DNA from: Actinokineospora enzanensis DSM 44649 | GTDB taxonomy: Bacteria; Actinomycetota; Actinomycetes; Mycobacteriales; Pseudonocardiaceae | Direction: 5' to 3' | Length of the DNA: 64,000 bases | Assembly (NCBI RefSeq): GCF_000374445.1 | Contig: NZ_KB894420.1 | Coordinates: 84,781-148,780, forward strand | Shown: piece by piece, positions 45,074 to 52,993 of the stretch | How positions within the stretch are numbered: position 1 is the stretch's first letter | Layout: each line of letters starts with the position of its first letter | Translations under genes and position numbers: made by a program | Notes under the pieces: generated by a model | What the model saw: only the letters and a program-made list of their open reading frames with translations | What the model was told of the DNA's origin: nothing | The model's database searches: none

Positions 45074-45278
45074 TTGTCTGTCGGCTCGTGCGGTGATGGT
45101 CGGCCGTCTGTCAAGCGGACCGGCGCGCCTGTGGATGGCTGACGCCCCTGTGGACAACCGCTTGGGGACCCCCGGATTCCATTCTACCGGGGAAGGACGA
45201 CGGCTCGGGCTCGCGTTGATCTTGCCTGTGGATAACCTCGGGCGGGAGTAGGGCTCGGCGGCTATTGGCCGACAGGAG
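45074..45278. other. Intergenic region with two DnaA-box nonamers
   Basis: This lies between eda and a convergent kinase gene. It holds TGTGGACAA (45149-45157) and TGTGGATAA (45227-45235); the second sits inside the 19-bp repeat at 45218-45236 that is inverted relative to 41324-41342. No gene and no strong terminator hairpin are seen. Confidence 0.6.
45218..45236 (+). repeat. Right copy of the 19-bp inverted repeat
   Basis: GATCTTGCCTGTGGATAAC, 18/19 identical to the complement of 41324-41342, with a following CTCGGGC. It includes a perfect DnaA nonamer. Confidence 0.7.
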
Positions 45279-46157
45279 TCACAGTAGAGAGGCGATGGTG
45301 TCGCTGATCTCGGTGACCCAGGCCGGGTCGCCCAGGCTGCGGGACCACAGGGTCGTCTCCGTCGCCCGCGCCTGGGTCCAGCGGCGCACCCGGTCGCGGT
45401 CGACCTCGGCCGCCGCCGCGAACTCGGCGATCCGGCGGTCCATGGCGCGGCGCAGGTCCGGTTCGGCGGCGACGGCGGCCCAGTCGCCACGCAGCAGGGG
45501 GAGTAGTTCGGCGGCCGGGTCGCCGACGAGGCCGTTCGGGTCGATGACGCGGAGGCCGTCGTCGGCGCGCATGATGTTGCCGAAGTGCAGGTCACCGTGG
45601 AGCAGCGACGTGTGCGGTTCCTCGGCCAGGTCGCGGGCGTTGGCCAGGGCGGTGTCGATCACGCGTTGCGGTAAGGGCGATCCCAGGCGTGCGGCGTGGT
45701 CGGGGACGATCTCGATCCATTCGCGTGCTTTGTCTGAAAGGGACGGTAGGCCAGGCGGCGCGGGGATGGCCAGACGTCTGGCCAGGGCGCCGACGGCGGT
45801 GAACGGGTCGGGTATCGGTGTCTTCAATGGATGGAGACGTTCCAACAGCATGGCGAACCGGTCATCATCGCGTTCCAGCAACCGCGCCGCGCCGTTTCCG
45901 TTCCACGCCGCCAAAGCCGCCGGTTCCGCCGTGTAACTGAGCGGGTACCCGACCTTGAGCACCACCGGGAAGCCGTCGGCGCGCACGGCCGGAACCACCA
46001 CGCCGACGAACCCGTGCATGACCTCCCCGGATGCCGTGCACGACCAGCGGTCCAACAACCCCGCGACCAGATCGGGCAACGCCGAGACCCATGCCCGACC
46101 GGCCTCGCCCTCCCGACGGATCGTCGCCTCGGCGAACGGCACCGGAATCGTCAACAC
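45279..46157 (-). CDS. Aminoglycoside/hydroxyurea antibiotic-resistance-type kinase
   Basis: A 292-residue kinase of the APH(6)/streptomycin-kinase-like family. The catalytic loop is SLLHGDLHFGNIMRA with the Asp of HGDLHxxN, and the Mg-binding DPNG motif follows in LRVIDPNGLVGDPAAELLPL. VVLKVGYPL carries the ATP-binding Lys. The family phosphorylates streptomycin and hydroxyurea, but genomic relatives often act on unknown small molecules. GTG start. It is convergent to eda and not linked to a biosynthetic cluster here, so resistance is possible but unproven. Confidence 0.87.
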   Translation of the reverse strand: MLTIPVPFAEATIRREGEAGRAWVSALPDLVAGLLDRWSCTASGEVMHGFVGVVVPAVRADGFPVVLKVGYPLSYTAEPAALAAWNGNGAARLLERDDDRFAMLLERLHPLKTPIPDPFTAVGALARRLAIPAPPGLPSLSDKAREWIEIVPDHAARLGSPLPQRVIDTALANARDLAEEPHTSLLHGDLHFGNIMRADDGLRVIDPNGLVGDPAAELLPLLRGDWAAVAAEPDLRRAMDRRIAEFAAAAEVDRDRVRRWTQARATETTLWSRSLGDPAWVTEISDTIASLL

Positions 46158-46257
46158 CAGAACCCCCAGCGGTCACGGAACCCACGTCCGTCCACACGCT
46201 ATCCGGGAGCTGGCACGACGTGTCGCATGCGGCCGCGACACGTCTCGGCTGATCTCA

Positions 46258-46665
46258 CTACTGGCAGTACCCGGCACCGGCGGCCATGCACGCATCGCCT
46301 CGGAAAAACCTGGTGGTGCCGTCCGGATAGGTGGCGGTCACGGAGGCGGTGGCCTGAGCCGCGCCGGGGCGTGGGGCAACGGTCAGTACACATGCGGGTT
46401 CGACGTTGGAGCACGCGTACAGGAGGGTCCCCCCGCCATACGTCCAGCGGTACCTGGCCCCGGCGATCGGCCAGTCCAGGTCGAAGGTGACGTGGTAGCC
46501 GAACTGGCTCTGCCCCTGGTATGAGCATTTGCCCGGAGTGCGGGAGCCGCTCTCGATCTGGCAGAACATCGCCTGTTGTGGGTTTGCCGATGCGGGGGCG
46601 GCGGCCGAGAAGGTGAGGCCGGTCGCGGCGACGGCGGCGAAGGCACGCCGGATTGCTGTGCGCAT
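46258..46665 (-). CDS. Secreted small protein of unknown function
   Basis: A 135-residue protein with a Sec signal peptide (RRAFAAVAATGLTFSAAAPASA, cleavage near residue 27), then a ~108-residue Cys-containing domain (MFCQIES, GKCSYQGQ, LLYACSNVEPACVL, DACMAAGAGYC). Seven cysteines after the signal suggest disulfides. It resembles small secreted actinomycete proteins with no assigned role. The ATG has no strong ribosome site. It is divergent from the sugar isomerase gene 285 bases away. Confidence 0.78.
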   Translation of the reverse strand: MRTAIRRAFAAVAATGLTFSAAAPASANPQQAMFCQIESGSRTPGKCSYQGQSQFGYHVTFDLDWPIAGARYRWTYGGGTLLYACSNVEPACVLTVAPRPGAAQATASVTATYPDGTTRFFRGDACMAAGAGYCQ

Positions 46666-46950
46666 AAGGGATCTCCAAGACTCGATGGGGAGTGGAGGAG
46701 GGCGACATCGGCCAGCGTAGGAGTCGGGCGACCGCCGCCGATGCGTCTGATCCGGTGGCCGTGACCGTTCGGTCGCGGCTCGTCACCGCCGGGCGGGCGG
46801 CGCTGCCCCGGCGTCCGGCCGAATGGACGTATTGGTTGAGACATCCGACCTCTAGCGGCCTGATATCCTTGCCCTTGACTGCGCATAGCTGCATGATGGA
46901 CGCATCAAACGAGCAGTAATGAGCAGAGGCTGAAGCTGGGGAGGTCACTC
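46666..46950. other. Divergent promoter region of the secreted protein and the sugar operon
   Basis: It contains TTGACT at 46875-46880, a possible -35, and a pair of GAGCAG blocks (near 46910-46926) before the GGGGAGGT ribosome site of the isomerase gene. No strong operator palindrome. No gene is supported. Confidence 0.45.
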
Positions 46951-47811
46951 GTGTCGTTCGTGCAGACGGAGATCGGCAGCCAACCCGACTGCTGGGCGCG
47001 CGCCGCCGGGCTTGGTCGGGAAGTCGTCCGCCCGGGGGCGAACGTGGCCGTCGTGGGCTGCGGGACGTCCTGGTTCGTCGCGATGGCCTACGCCGCGTTG
47101 CGGGAGGCGGCCGGGCACGGGCGCACCGACGCGTTCGCCGCGTCCGAGGCGTTGTTGACCCGCGACTACGACCACGTCGTCGCCATCACCCGGTCCGGCA
47201 CCACCACCGAGGTCGTCGACCTGCTCCGGTCGGCCACCGCGCCGACCACCGTGATCACCGGGGTCGCCGACGCGCCCGCCGCCGAACTGGCGGGCAGCAC
47301 GATCCTGCTCGACTTCGCCGACGAACAGTCCGTCGTGCAGACCCGGTTCGCCACGACGGCCCTCGCGTTATTACGCGCCTCCCTCGGTGAGGTTCTCGAC
47401 CGCGCCGTCGCCGACGCGCGCGCCATGCTGGCCGTCGACGAGCTGCCAGTGGGGGAGCAGTTCACCTTCCTCGGTCGCGGATGGACGGTCGGGCTCGCGC
47501 ACGAGGCCGCGTTGAAGCTGCGCGAGGCCGCGGGCGCGTGGGCCGAGTCCTACCCCGCGATGGAGTACCGGCACGGGCCGATCAGCATCGCCCAGCCCGG
47601 CCGCGTCACCTGGATGCTCGGGCCGACCCCGGACGGGTTGGCCGAGCAGGTCCGGCAGACCGGGGCCACGTTCGTGCAGAGCGGGCCGCTGGACCCGATG
47701 GCGCACCTGGTGCTCGCCCAGCGCGTCGCCGTCGACACCGCGCTGCGAGCCGGGCTCGACCCGGACCGGCCGCGCAACCTGACCCGCTCCGTCATCCTCG
47801 CGGACGCCTGA
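46951..47811 (+). CDS. SIS-domain sugar isomerase/deaminase-like protein
   Basis: A 286-residue protein with two SIS domains, like the isomerase half of GlmS/AgaS. Domain 1 has VVGCGTSWFVAMAYAAL and AITRSGTTTEVVDLL; domain 2 has FLGRGWTVGLAHEAALKLREAAG and AESYPAMEYRHGPISI with the HGP loop typical of this group. It probably deaminates or isomerises an amino- or keto-sugar phosphate (AgaS-like). GTG start with GGGGAGGTCACTC upstream. Two adjacent TTA codons occur at 47368-47373. It is the first gene of a three-gene operon with an aldolase and a kinase. Confidence 0.86.
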   Translation: MSFVQTEIGSQPDCWARAAGLGREVVRPGANVAVVGCGTSWFVAMAYAALREAAGHGRTDAFAASEALLTRDYDHVVAITRSGTTTEVVDLLRSATAPTTVITGVADAPAAELAGSTILLDFADEQSVVQTRFATTALALLRASLGEVLDRAVADARAMLAVDELPVGEQFTFLGRGWTVGLAHEAALKLREAAGAWAESYPAMEYRHGPISIAQPGRVTWMLGPTPDGLAEQVRQTGATFVQSGPLDPMAHLVLAQRVAVDTALRAGLDPDRPRNLTRSVILADA

Positions 47812-47812
47812 C

Positions 47813-48676
47813 ATGCCGCTCGTCCCCACCGCCGACATCCTCGGTGCCGCCGCGCGCGCCGGACTGGGGGTCGGCGCGTTCAACGTGGTCCAGCTCGAAC
47901 ACGCGCACGCCCTGGTCGCCGGGGCCGAGCGGGCGGGCACCGCGGTCGTGCTGCAGATCAGCGAGAACTGCGTGCGCTACCACGGCGCCCTCGCCCCGAT
48001 CGCCGCCGCCACCCTCGCCGCCGCGCGCGACGCGGACGTGCCGGTCGCCGTGCACCTCGACCACGTCGAGACCCCGGCGCTGGTGGACGAGGGCGTCCGG
48101 CTGGGCGTCGGCTCGGTCATGTTCGACGCGTCCACGCTGCCCTACGCCGACAACGTCGCCGCCACCCGCGAGACCACCCGCCGCTGCCACGACGCGGGCG
48201 TGCTCGTGGAGGCGGAGCTAGGCGAGATCGGCGGCAAGGACGGCGTGCACGCCCCGCACGCGCGCACCGACCCCGCCGCCGCGGCCGAGTTCGTCGCCGC
48301 GACCGGGGTCGACGCGCTCGCCGTCGCGGTCGGCAGCTCACACGCCATGGCCACCCGCGACGCCGCGCTCGACCTCGACCTCATCGCCGCCATCCACGCG
48401 GCGGTGCCCGTGCCGCTGGTGCTGCACGGCTCGTCCGGCGTGCCCGACCACGACCTCACCGCCGCGGTGCGCGCGGGCATGACCAAGGTGAACATCGCGA
48501 CCCGGCTCAACGCCGTGTTCACCGACCGGGTGCGCGACCTGCTCGCCGCCCACCCGTCCATCGTGGACACCAGGAAGTACCTCGGCCCGGCCCGCGACGC
48601 GGTCGCCACCGAGGTGGACCGGCTGCTGGGACTGCTGCACGCGGTCCCGGCCGACCTGATCGGGACCCCGGCATGA
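47813..48676 (+). CDS. Class II fructose/tagatose-bisphosphate aldolase (GatY/KbaY/Fba-like)
   Basis: A 287-residue Zn-dependent aldolase. Metal ligands and active-site motifs: VAVHLDHVETPALVDEGV with the HxDH motif, EAELGEIGGKDG, AVAVGSSHAM and VLHGSSGVPDHDL. The context with a SIS isomerase and a PfkB kinase suggests the cleavage of a ketohexose bisphosphate such as tagatose-1,6-bisphosphate, as in galactosamine or galactitol use. Its stop overlaps the kinase start (ATGA). Confidence 0.9.
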   Translation: MPLVPTADILGAAARAGLGVGAFNVVQLEHAHALVAGAERAGTAVVLQISENCVRYHGALAPIAAATLAAARDADVPVAVHLDHVETPALVDEGVRLGVGSVMFDASTLPYADNVAATRETTRRCHDAGVLVEAELGEIGGKDGVHAPHARTDPAAAAEFVAATGVDALAVAVGSSHAMATRDAALDLDLIAAIHAAVPVPLVLHGSSGVPDHDLTAAVRAGMTKVNIATRLNAVFTDRVRDLLAAHPSIVDTRKYLGPARDAVATEVDRLLGLLHAVPADLIGTPA

Positions 48677-49596
48677 TCCTCACCGTCACCGGCAACCCGG
48701 CGCTCGACGTCAGCTACCGCGTCGACCGCCTGCGCCCCGGCCACACCCACCGCATCCGCGCCGTGCACGAACGCGCGGGCGGCAAGGGCTTCAACGTCAG
48801 CAGCGTCCTGCACGAACGCGGCATCCCCACCCTCGCCCTCGGCCCGGTCGGCGGCATCCTCGGCGACTCCCTCCGCGCCGACCTCGTCGACTCCGGCGTC
48901 CCGCACGACCTGCTGCCGGTCGCCGCCGCCACCCGCATGACCATCGCCGTCATCGCCACCGAATGGGCGGACGGCGACGAGGTCACCATGTTCAACGAAC
49001 CCGGCGGCCCGCTGTCGACCGCCGACTGGGAGCGACTCACCGACCTGGTCAGCGAACACCTGCCGGAGACGACCGTGCTGGTGTGCTCGGGCAGCCTCCC
49101 GTCCGAGGCCCCCGACGAGACCTACGCACACCTGGTCACCCTCGCCGCTGGCGTCGGCGTCCCCACTGTCGTCGACGCAGGCGGCCCCGTCCTGCGCGCG
49201 GCGGCCCGCGCGGGCGCGGCGGTACTGAAGCCGAACGCCGAGGAACTGCTGGAAGCCGTCGGCATCGAAGACCCACTCGCGGGCGCCCACGAATTACGTG
49301 ACATGGGCGCGGGCGCGGTCGTCGTCTCCCTCGGCGCCGACGGCATGCTCGCGACCACCGAAGACGGTGACTGGCGAGCCACTCCGCCTCGTCGTATTTC
49401 CGGCAACCCGACCGGCGCGGGTGATGCTGCGGTGGCTGCTCTCGCCAATGGCGTCCACCTGGCTCTTACTTGGCCGGAACGCCTACGGCTTGCTGTTGCC
49501 TGGTCGGCTGCGGCGGTTGCGGCGCCGTTGGCGGGGACGATCAATCCGGAGGTACTGGCCGAAGTCCAGGACTCCATCCAGGTCTCCCCACTCTGA
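48673..49596 (+). CDS. PfkB-family 1-phosphofructokinase/tagatose-6-phosphate kinase
   Basis: A 307-residue ribokinase-fold hexose-phosphate kinase. Substrate-binding GNPALDVSYRVD and ERAGGKGFNVSSVLHE (N-terminal motif), and the catalytic ISGNPTGAGDAAVAALANG with the Asp of GAGD. It fits LacC/FruK-type enzymes that phosphorylate the C1 position of a ketohexose phosphate before the aldolase acts. A TTA codon occurs at 49294-49296. ATG overlaps the aldolase stop by four bases. The downstream 100 bases contain no gene. Confidence 0.9.
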   Translation: MILTVTGNPALDVSYRVDRLRPGHTHRIRAVHERAGGKGFNVSSVLHERGIPTLALGPVGGILGDSLRADLVDSGVPHDLLPVAAATRMTIAVIATEWADGDEVTMFNEPGGPLSTADWERLTDLVSEHLPETTVLVCSGSLPSEAPDETYAHLVTLAAGVGVPTVVDAGGPVLRAAARAGAAVLKPNAEELLEAVGIEDPLAGAHELRDMGAGAVVVSLGADGMLATTEDGDWRATPPRRISGNPTGAGDAAVAALANGVHLALTWPERLRLAVAWSAAAVAAPLAGTINPEVLAEVQDSIQVSPL

Positions 49597-49704
49597 TTCC
49601 GACTGTTCGAACTCCGCCATAGTCCGGTAACCCACGGGTAACGAACCCGGTGAGAAGCAGCACAGAACCGCTGTTCACGGCCCTGTGCCCCTACCATCCC
49701 CACC

Positions 49705-50043
49705 ATGGGCGAGCCCGTGGGTGACGAGCCGGACTACCGGTTCACCCTCGCCAACGAGCGCACCTTCCTTGCCTGGGTCCGCACCGCCCTCGCCCTGGTC
49801 GCCGGTGGCGTCGCCGTCTGTCAGTACCTTCCCGGCCTCCCGGTCCTCCGCTACGGCATAGGCATAGGCCTCATCGTCCTCGGCACCGTCCTGGCCGCCG
49901 CGAGTCATCACCGGTGGCGGGTCACGCAGCGGGCGATCAGGCTCGGGAAGGCGCTGCCGCCCGGGGTGCAGATCCCGCTCGTGGCGTTCGGGGTCACCGT
50001 GATCGCGGTCGGGGTGCTCGTCCTGGTGCTCCTGGGCCGGTGA
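49705..50043 (+). CDS. YidH-type DUF202 membrane protein
   Basis: A 112-residue small membrane protein. DYRFTLANERTFLAWVRTALALV is the DUF202 signature. Three helices (~25-47, 54-70, ~92-110) and a short C-terminus. The family includes E. coli YidH and eukaryotic Vtc-type SPX-associated membrane domains; its transport role is not established. Overlaps the next gene by four bases (GTGA). Confidence 0.85.
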   Translation: MGEPVGDEPDYRFTLANERTFLAWVRTALALVAGGVAVCQYLPGLPVLRYGIGIGLIVLGTVLAAASHHRWRVTQRAIRLGKALPPGVQIPLVAFGVTVIAVGVLVLVLLGR

Positions 50044-50312
50044 GCGACCGGGGGTTGCAGGCGGAGCGGACGCGGCTGGCGTGGACGCGGACGGGGTTCT
50101 CGGCGGCCGGTGTGGGGGCGCTGTTGCTGCACGGCTCGCACGGGCCGTTCGGGATGGTCTGTGGTGGGTTGATCGTCCTCTGCGCGCTCGGGTTGGTCCT
50201 GTGTGGATCGCGGCGGTACCGGGACGGTCTGGTTCGGACGATGCCGTGGTGGGTGGGCGCGCTGGTCGTCCTGCCCGGACTGATCGCGTTGATCGGCTTG
50301 CTGGGGCGGTGA
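50040..50312 (+). CDS. Second DUF202 membrane protein (YidG-like)
   Basis: A 90-residue partner of the upstream protein. LQAERTRLAWTRTGFSAAGVGALLL is again the DUF202 signature, with three helices (~20-38, 42-58, ~69-87). Many actinomycetes carry such coupled DUF202 pairs, which may pair in the membrane. GTG start. Followed by a strong hairpin. Confidence 0.85.
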   Translation: MSDRGLQAERTRLAWTRTGFSAAGVGALLLHGSHGPFGMVCGGLIVLCALGLVLCGSRRYRDGLVRTMPWWVGALVVLPGLIALIGLLGR

Positions 50313-50317
50313 AGGAC

Positions 50318-50349
50318 CCCGGGGCCGGTGCGGCACCACCGGCCCCGGG
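50318..50349 (+). terminator. Terminator after the DUF202 pair
   Basis: A perfect 13-bp stem (50318-50330, 50337-50349) and a 6-base loop, five bases after the stop. The remaining ~300 bases to the next gene contain no supported gene. Confidence 0.85.
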
Positions 50350-50657
50350 CGCGCACTCGCTCGGATCCCGCCCCGTCGAAGGAGGGGGCCGACGGGCCTC
50401 GATGCGGGGGCCGTGGTGCTCCGGCAGTATCGGGGCCCGGCGGGGCGGTGGTCCAGTCCTACCGATCGGTAATCGGACGGTCCCGCCGAAATCTACGGAG
50501 CGTGTGCGTCACCCACAGTGGTCTCACTCGATGGTGGAACAGTCCGGTCGCACCGGGTGCGCCGAAAGCAAATGTGCGTAACGTGGCATCAATCGGGGAA
50601 ATCGCAGGTCAGCGCGTGTCAGGGACAGGGCCTCCAGAGTGGGACGGGGGAACGGCG

Positions 50658-51107
50658 GTGGATGGTGTGGCATACCAGCGCGCACTCGGACGCGAGTTGC
50701 AGCAGCTGCGGATGCGGCGCAGGTGGACGCGGGCGCAATTGGTGCAGCGGCTGCCCAACGAGCTGTCCGCGCAGGCGCTGGCGTCCTATGAGACCGGTAC
50801 GCGCTCGTGCACCGTGGTGCGGTTCGTGCAGCTGTGCACCGCGCTGGAGGCCTCGCCGCACGACCTGCTGGAGCGGGTGCACGACCAGGTCAGCCACGAG
50901 GAGTACCCGGCCTCGCTCAAGGTCGACCTGACCACGCTGGCCGAGGACGACCGGCCCGAGCTGGTCCCGGCCCAGCGCTGGGCGGCCACCGAGGTGGCCA
51001 GGCACGCGGCGGCGAGCCGCGATCTGGACCTGGCCGCGCTGGAGTCGCTCGCCGCGCTGTGCGGGCTGAACACCGTCGACCTGGTACGGATGCTGCGCGC
51101 GGGCTGA
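50658..51107 (+). CDS. XRE-family helix-turn-helix regulator
   Basis: A 149-residue regulator. Residues ~8-75 form a Cro/C1-type domain (LGRELQQLRMRRRWTRAQLV, ELSAQALASYETGTRSCTVV). The C-terminal ~70 residues (KVDLTTLAEDDRPELVPAQR to the end) form a helical dimerisation or effector part. BldD-like regulators in this phylum have a similar size. The GTG at 50658 has GGGGGAA nine bases before it; an in-frame GTG at 50583 lacks a ribosome site. No operator is identified. Confidence 0.83.
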   Translation: MDGVAYQRALGRELQQLRMRRRWTRAQLVQRLPNELSAQALASYETGTRSCTVVRFVQLCTALEASPHDLLERVHDQVSHEEYPASLKVDLTTLAEDDRPELVPAQRWAATEVARHAAASRDLDLAALESLAALCGLNTVDLVRMLRAG

Positions 51108-51465
51108 CCGTCCATTCGGAATCGTGACCGGGAAGCGACCGGGCGTGACCACGGTCGATTCCCGCGACCATTGTGGACAGTGTACGGTGGCCGTCGGAAG
51201 TGGACCGCGGTGACTGATCCGGTACGGACGGCTCCGGTTCCGCGATTCTTTTGCGGCAACGCGGTGGTGATTTTCTTTCGTCGATCTTTCGGCTTTCGCG
51301 ACGGTCCGGGCTCGACCGGTATCCAGTTGTGACGGTACGGTGTGCGCCGTCCGCTGTGAGGGTGATGGCAACCTCGGCGACGTATGTGCTTTTTCTCCCG
51401 TCCATCCTCGAACAAGACGATTCCGCACGGATGTCGGGGTGCATCGTTCGATGGGAGAAAACCCG

Positions 51466-51819
51466 ATGGCCGTCGCCCGCTTCCAGATCTACAGATCCGT
51501 CGACTCGGCGGTGACCTGGCGCTTCCTCTCCGCGAACAACCGCAGCCTCGGCCAGGCGGCCAGCCTCTTCTCCGATGCCGAGACCTGCTCACGGGCACTG
51601 GTCGAACTGCGTGAACGGCTCACCGAGATGTCCGCAAGCACCGCGCGCGAGACCGCATCCCAGTTGTGGTCGTGGCGGGTCCGGTTGGCCGGGGCCGATC
51701 TTGCGGTGTCCAGCCGCCGCTACCAGCGGCGCGTGCAGGCGCAGTACGCCTGCCGTAGTTTTCTCGATCTCGTAGCAGGCTCCCGGATCGCGGACCTGCC
51801 GCGAGTGGTGCATTTCTGA
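51466..51819 (+). CDS. YegP-like (DUF1508-type) small protein
   Basis: A 117-residue protein. VARFQIYRSVDSAVTWRFLSANNRSLGQAASLFSDAETC is one YegP/DUF1508-like repeat (written here as motif segments VTWRFLSANN and FSDAETCSRALVEL), followed by a basic helical C-terminus. YegP-type repeats occur in small stress proteins of unknown role. GGGAGA lies eight bases before the ATG; an upstream in-frame ATG at 51340 does not have one. The 358-base gap before it contains no supported gene. Confidence 0.68.
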   Translation: MAVARFQIYRSVDSAVTWRFLSANNRSLGQAASLFSDAETCSRALVELRERLTEMSASTARETASQLWSWRVRLAGADLAVSSRRYQRRVQAQYACRSFLDLVAGSRIADLPRVVHF

Positions 51820-51976
51820 TGCTCGGTTCCGCCTATTCCCGTGGGCGCCGTTCGGCCTATCCCGGGAGCGAGAATCGGTCGCGTTCGTCCGTTGTTCACT
51901 ACCACATCCGGGTTAGGACAACTGGGCAGGTTTTGCTGCTCCGCATACCGCCTCTGCCACTTCGGAGCAACTCCAG

Positions 51977-52993
51977 ATGACCCAGATGACCAGCGTGCCC
52001 GACGCCCTCGCGGCGCCCGAGGGCGCACGCAGGCGCGTGTCGCCGTCCGGCGGCGTCGACCGGGTCTTCCGGGCGGGCCTGCGCGGCGCCGGGTTCACCG
52101 TGCTCGGCCTGATGGCCACGGTCGGGCTGTTCCTGTTCTTCAACGGCCTGCACGCCATCTCGGTGGCCGGGTTCGACTTCGTCAGCACGCAGACCTGGGA
52201 GCCGGACTCGCACCACTTCGGCATCGCCGCGGTGCTGGTCGGCACGCTGCTGATCGCCTCGGTGGCGCTGGTGGTGGCCTTCCCGCTGGCCCTCGGCATG
52301 GCGCTGTACATCTCCGAGTACGCGCCGCGCTGGCTGAAGCGGCCGCTCACCAGCATGATCGACCTGATGGCCGCGGTGCCCAGCGTCGTCTACGGCCTGT
52401 TCGGCTCGACGCTGCTGCAGTGGGAGGGCATCGACATCCCGCGCTGGCTGTCCATCCAGTTCCACTGGATCCCGTTCCTGGACGTGCCGGAGGCGGACCC
52501 GAACAACCCGCTGGCGCCGGAGAACGTCTACGCCACCTCCACCTTCTGGGCCGGGCTGATCGTCGGGTTCATGATCATGCCGTTCATCTGCTCGGTGATG
52601 CGCGAGTCGTTCACCCAGGCCCCGCCCGGCGAGCGCGAGGGCGCGTACGCGCTGGGCTCCACCCGCTGGGGCATGATCCGCAGCGTGGTGCTGCCGTTCG
52701 GGCGCAGCGGCATGATCGGCGGCACCATGCTCGGCCTCGGCCGCGCGCTCGGCGAGACCATCGCGGTGGCGATGATCATCTCGCCGATCTTCCTGATCCA
52801 GCCGCACATCCTGGCCAACGGGGCCAACTCGGTCTCCGCGCTGATCGCGCAGAAGTGGGGCGCGGCCAGCGAGTTCGGCCTGGAGGCGCTGATGGCCGCG
52901 GGCCTCGCGCTGTTCCTGCTCACCCTGGTCGTCAACTTCGCCGCGTCCGCGGTGATCGCCCGCAGCCGGTCCGGACAGGGGAGCGACGCCTGA
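51977..52993 (+). CDS. pstC: Phosphate-type ABC transporter permease PstC
   Basis: A 338-residue polytopic permease with six main membrane segments. The conserved EAA loop is in REGAYALGSTRWGMIRSVV, and PLALGMALYISEYAPRWLKR and GLGRALGETIAVAMII are Pst-type motifs. It carries the substrate across the membrane with PstA. The start ATG (51977) has GGAGCAACTCCAG upstream. Its stop overlaps the pstA start (ATGA). No PstB gene follows or precedes in the window. A promoter must lie in the 157 bases before it; no PHO-box is obvious. Confidence 0.92.
   Translation: MTQMTSVPDALAAPEGARRRVSPSGGVDRVFRAGLRGAGFTVLGLMATVGLFLFFNGLHAISVAGFDFVSTQTWEPDSHHFGIAAVLVGTLLIASVALVVAFPLALGMALYISEYAPRWLKRPLTSMIDLMAAVPSVVYGLFGSTLLQWEGIDIPRWLSIQFHWIPFLDVPEADPNNPLAPENVYATSTFWAGLIVGFMIMPFICSVMRESFTQAPPGEREGAYALGSTRWGMIRSVVLPFGRSGMIGGTMLGLGRALGETIAVAMIISPIFLIQPHILANGANSVSALIAQKWGAASEFGLEALMAAGLALFLLTLVVNFAASAVIARSRSGQGSDA

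Noticed and set aside
41325..45235. An origin of replication, because of the DnaA nonamers
   Set aside because: No dnaA, dnaN or AT-rich unwinding element is present; three scattered nonamers do not make an oriC.
51820..51976. A PHO box upstream of pstC
   Set aside because: One GTTCAC occurs at about 51894, but the second 11-base direct repeat needed for a PhoP site is missing.
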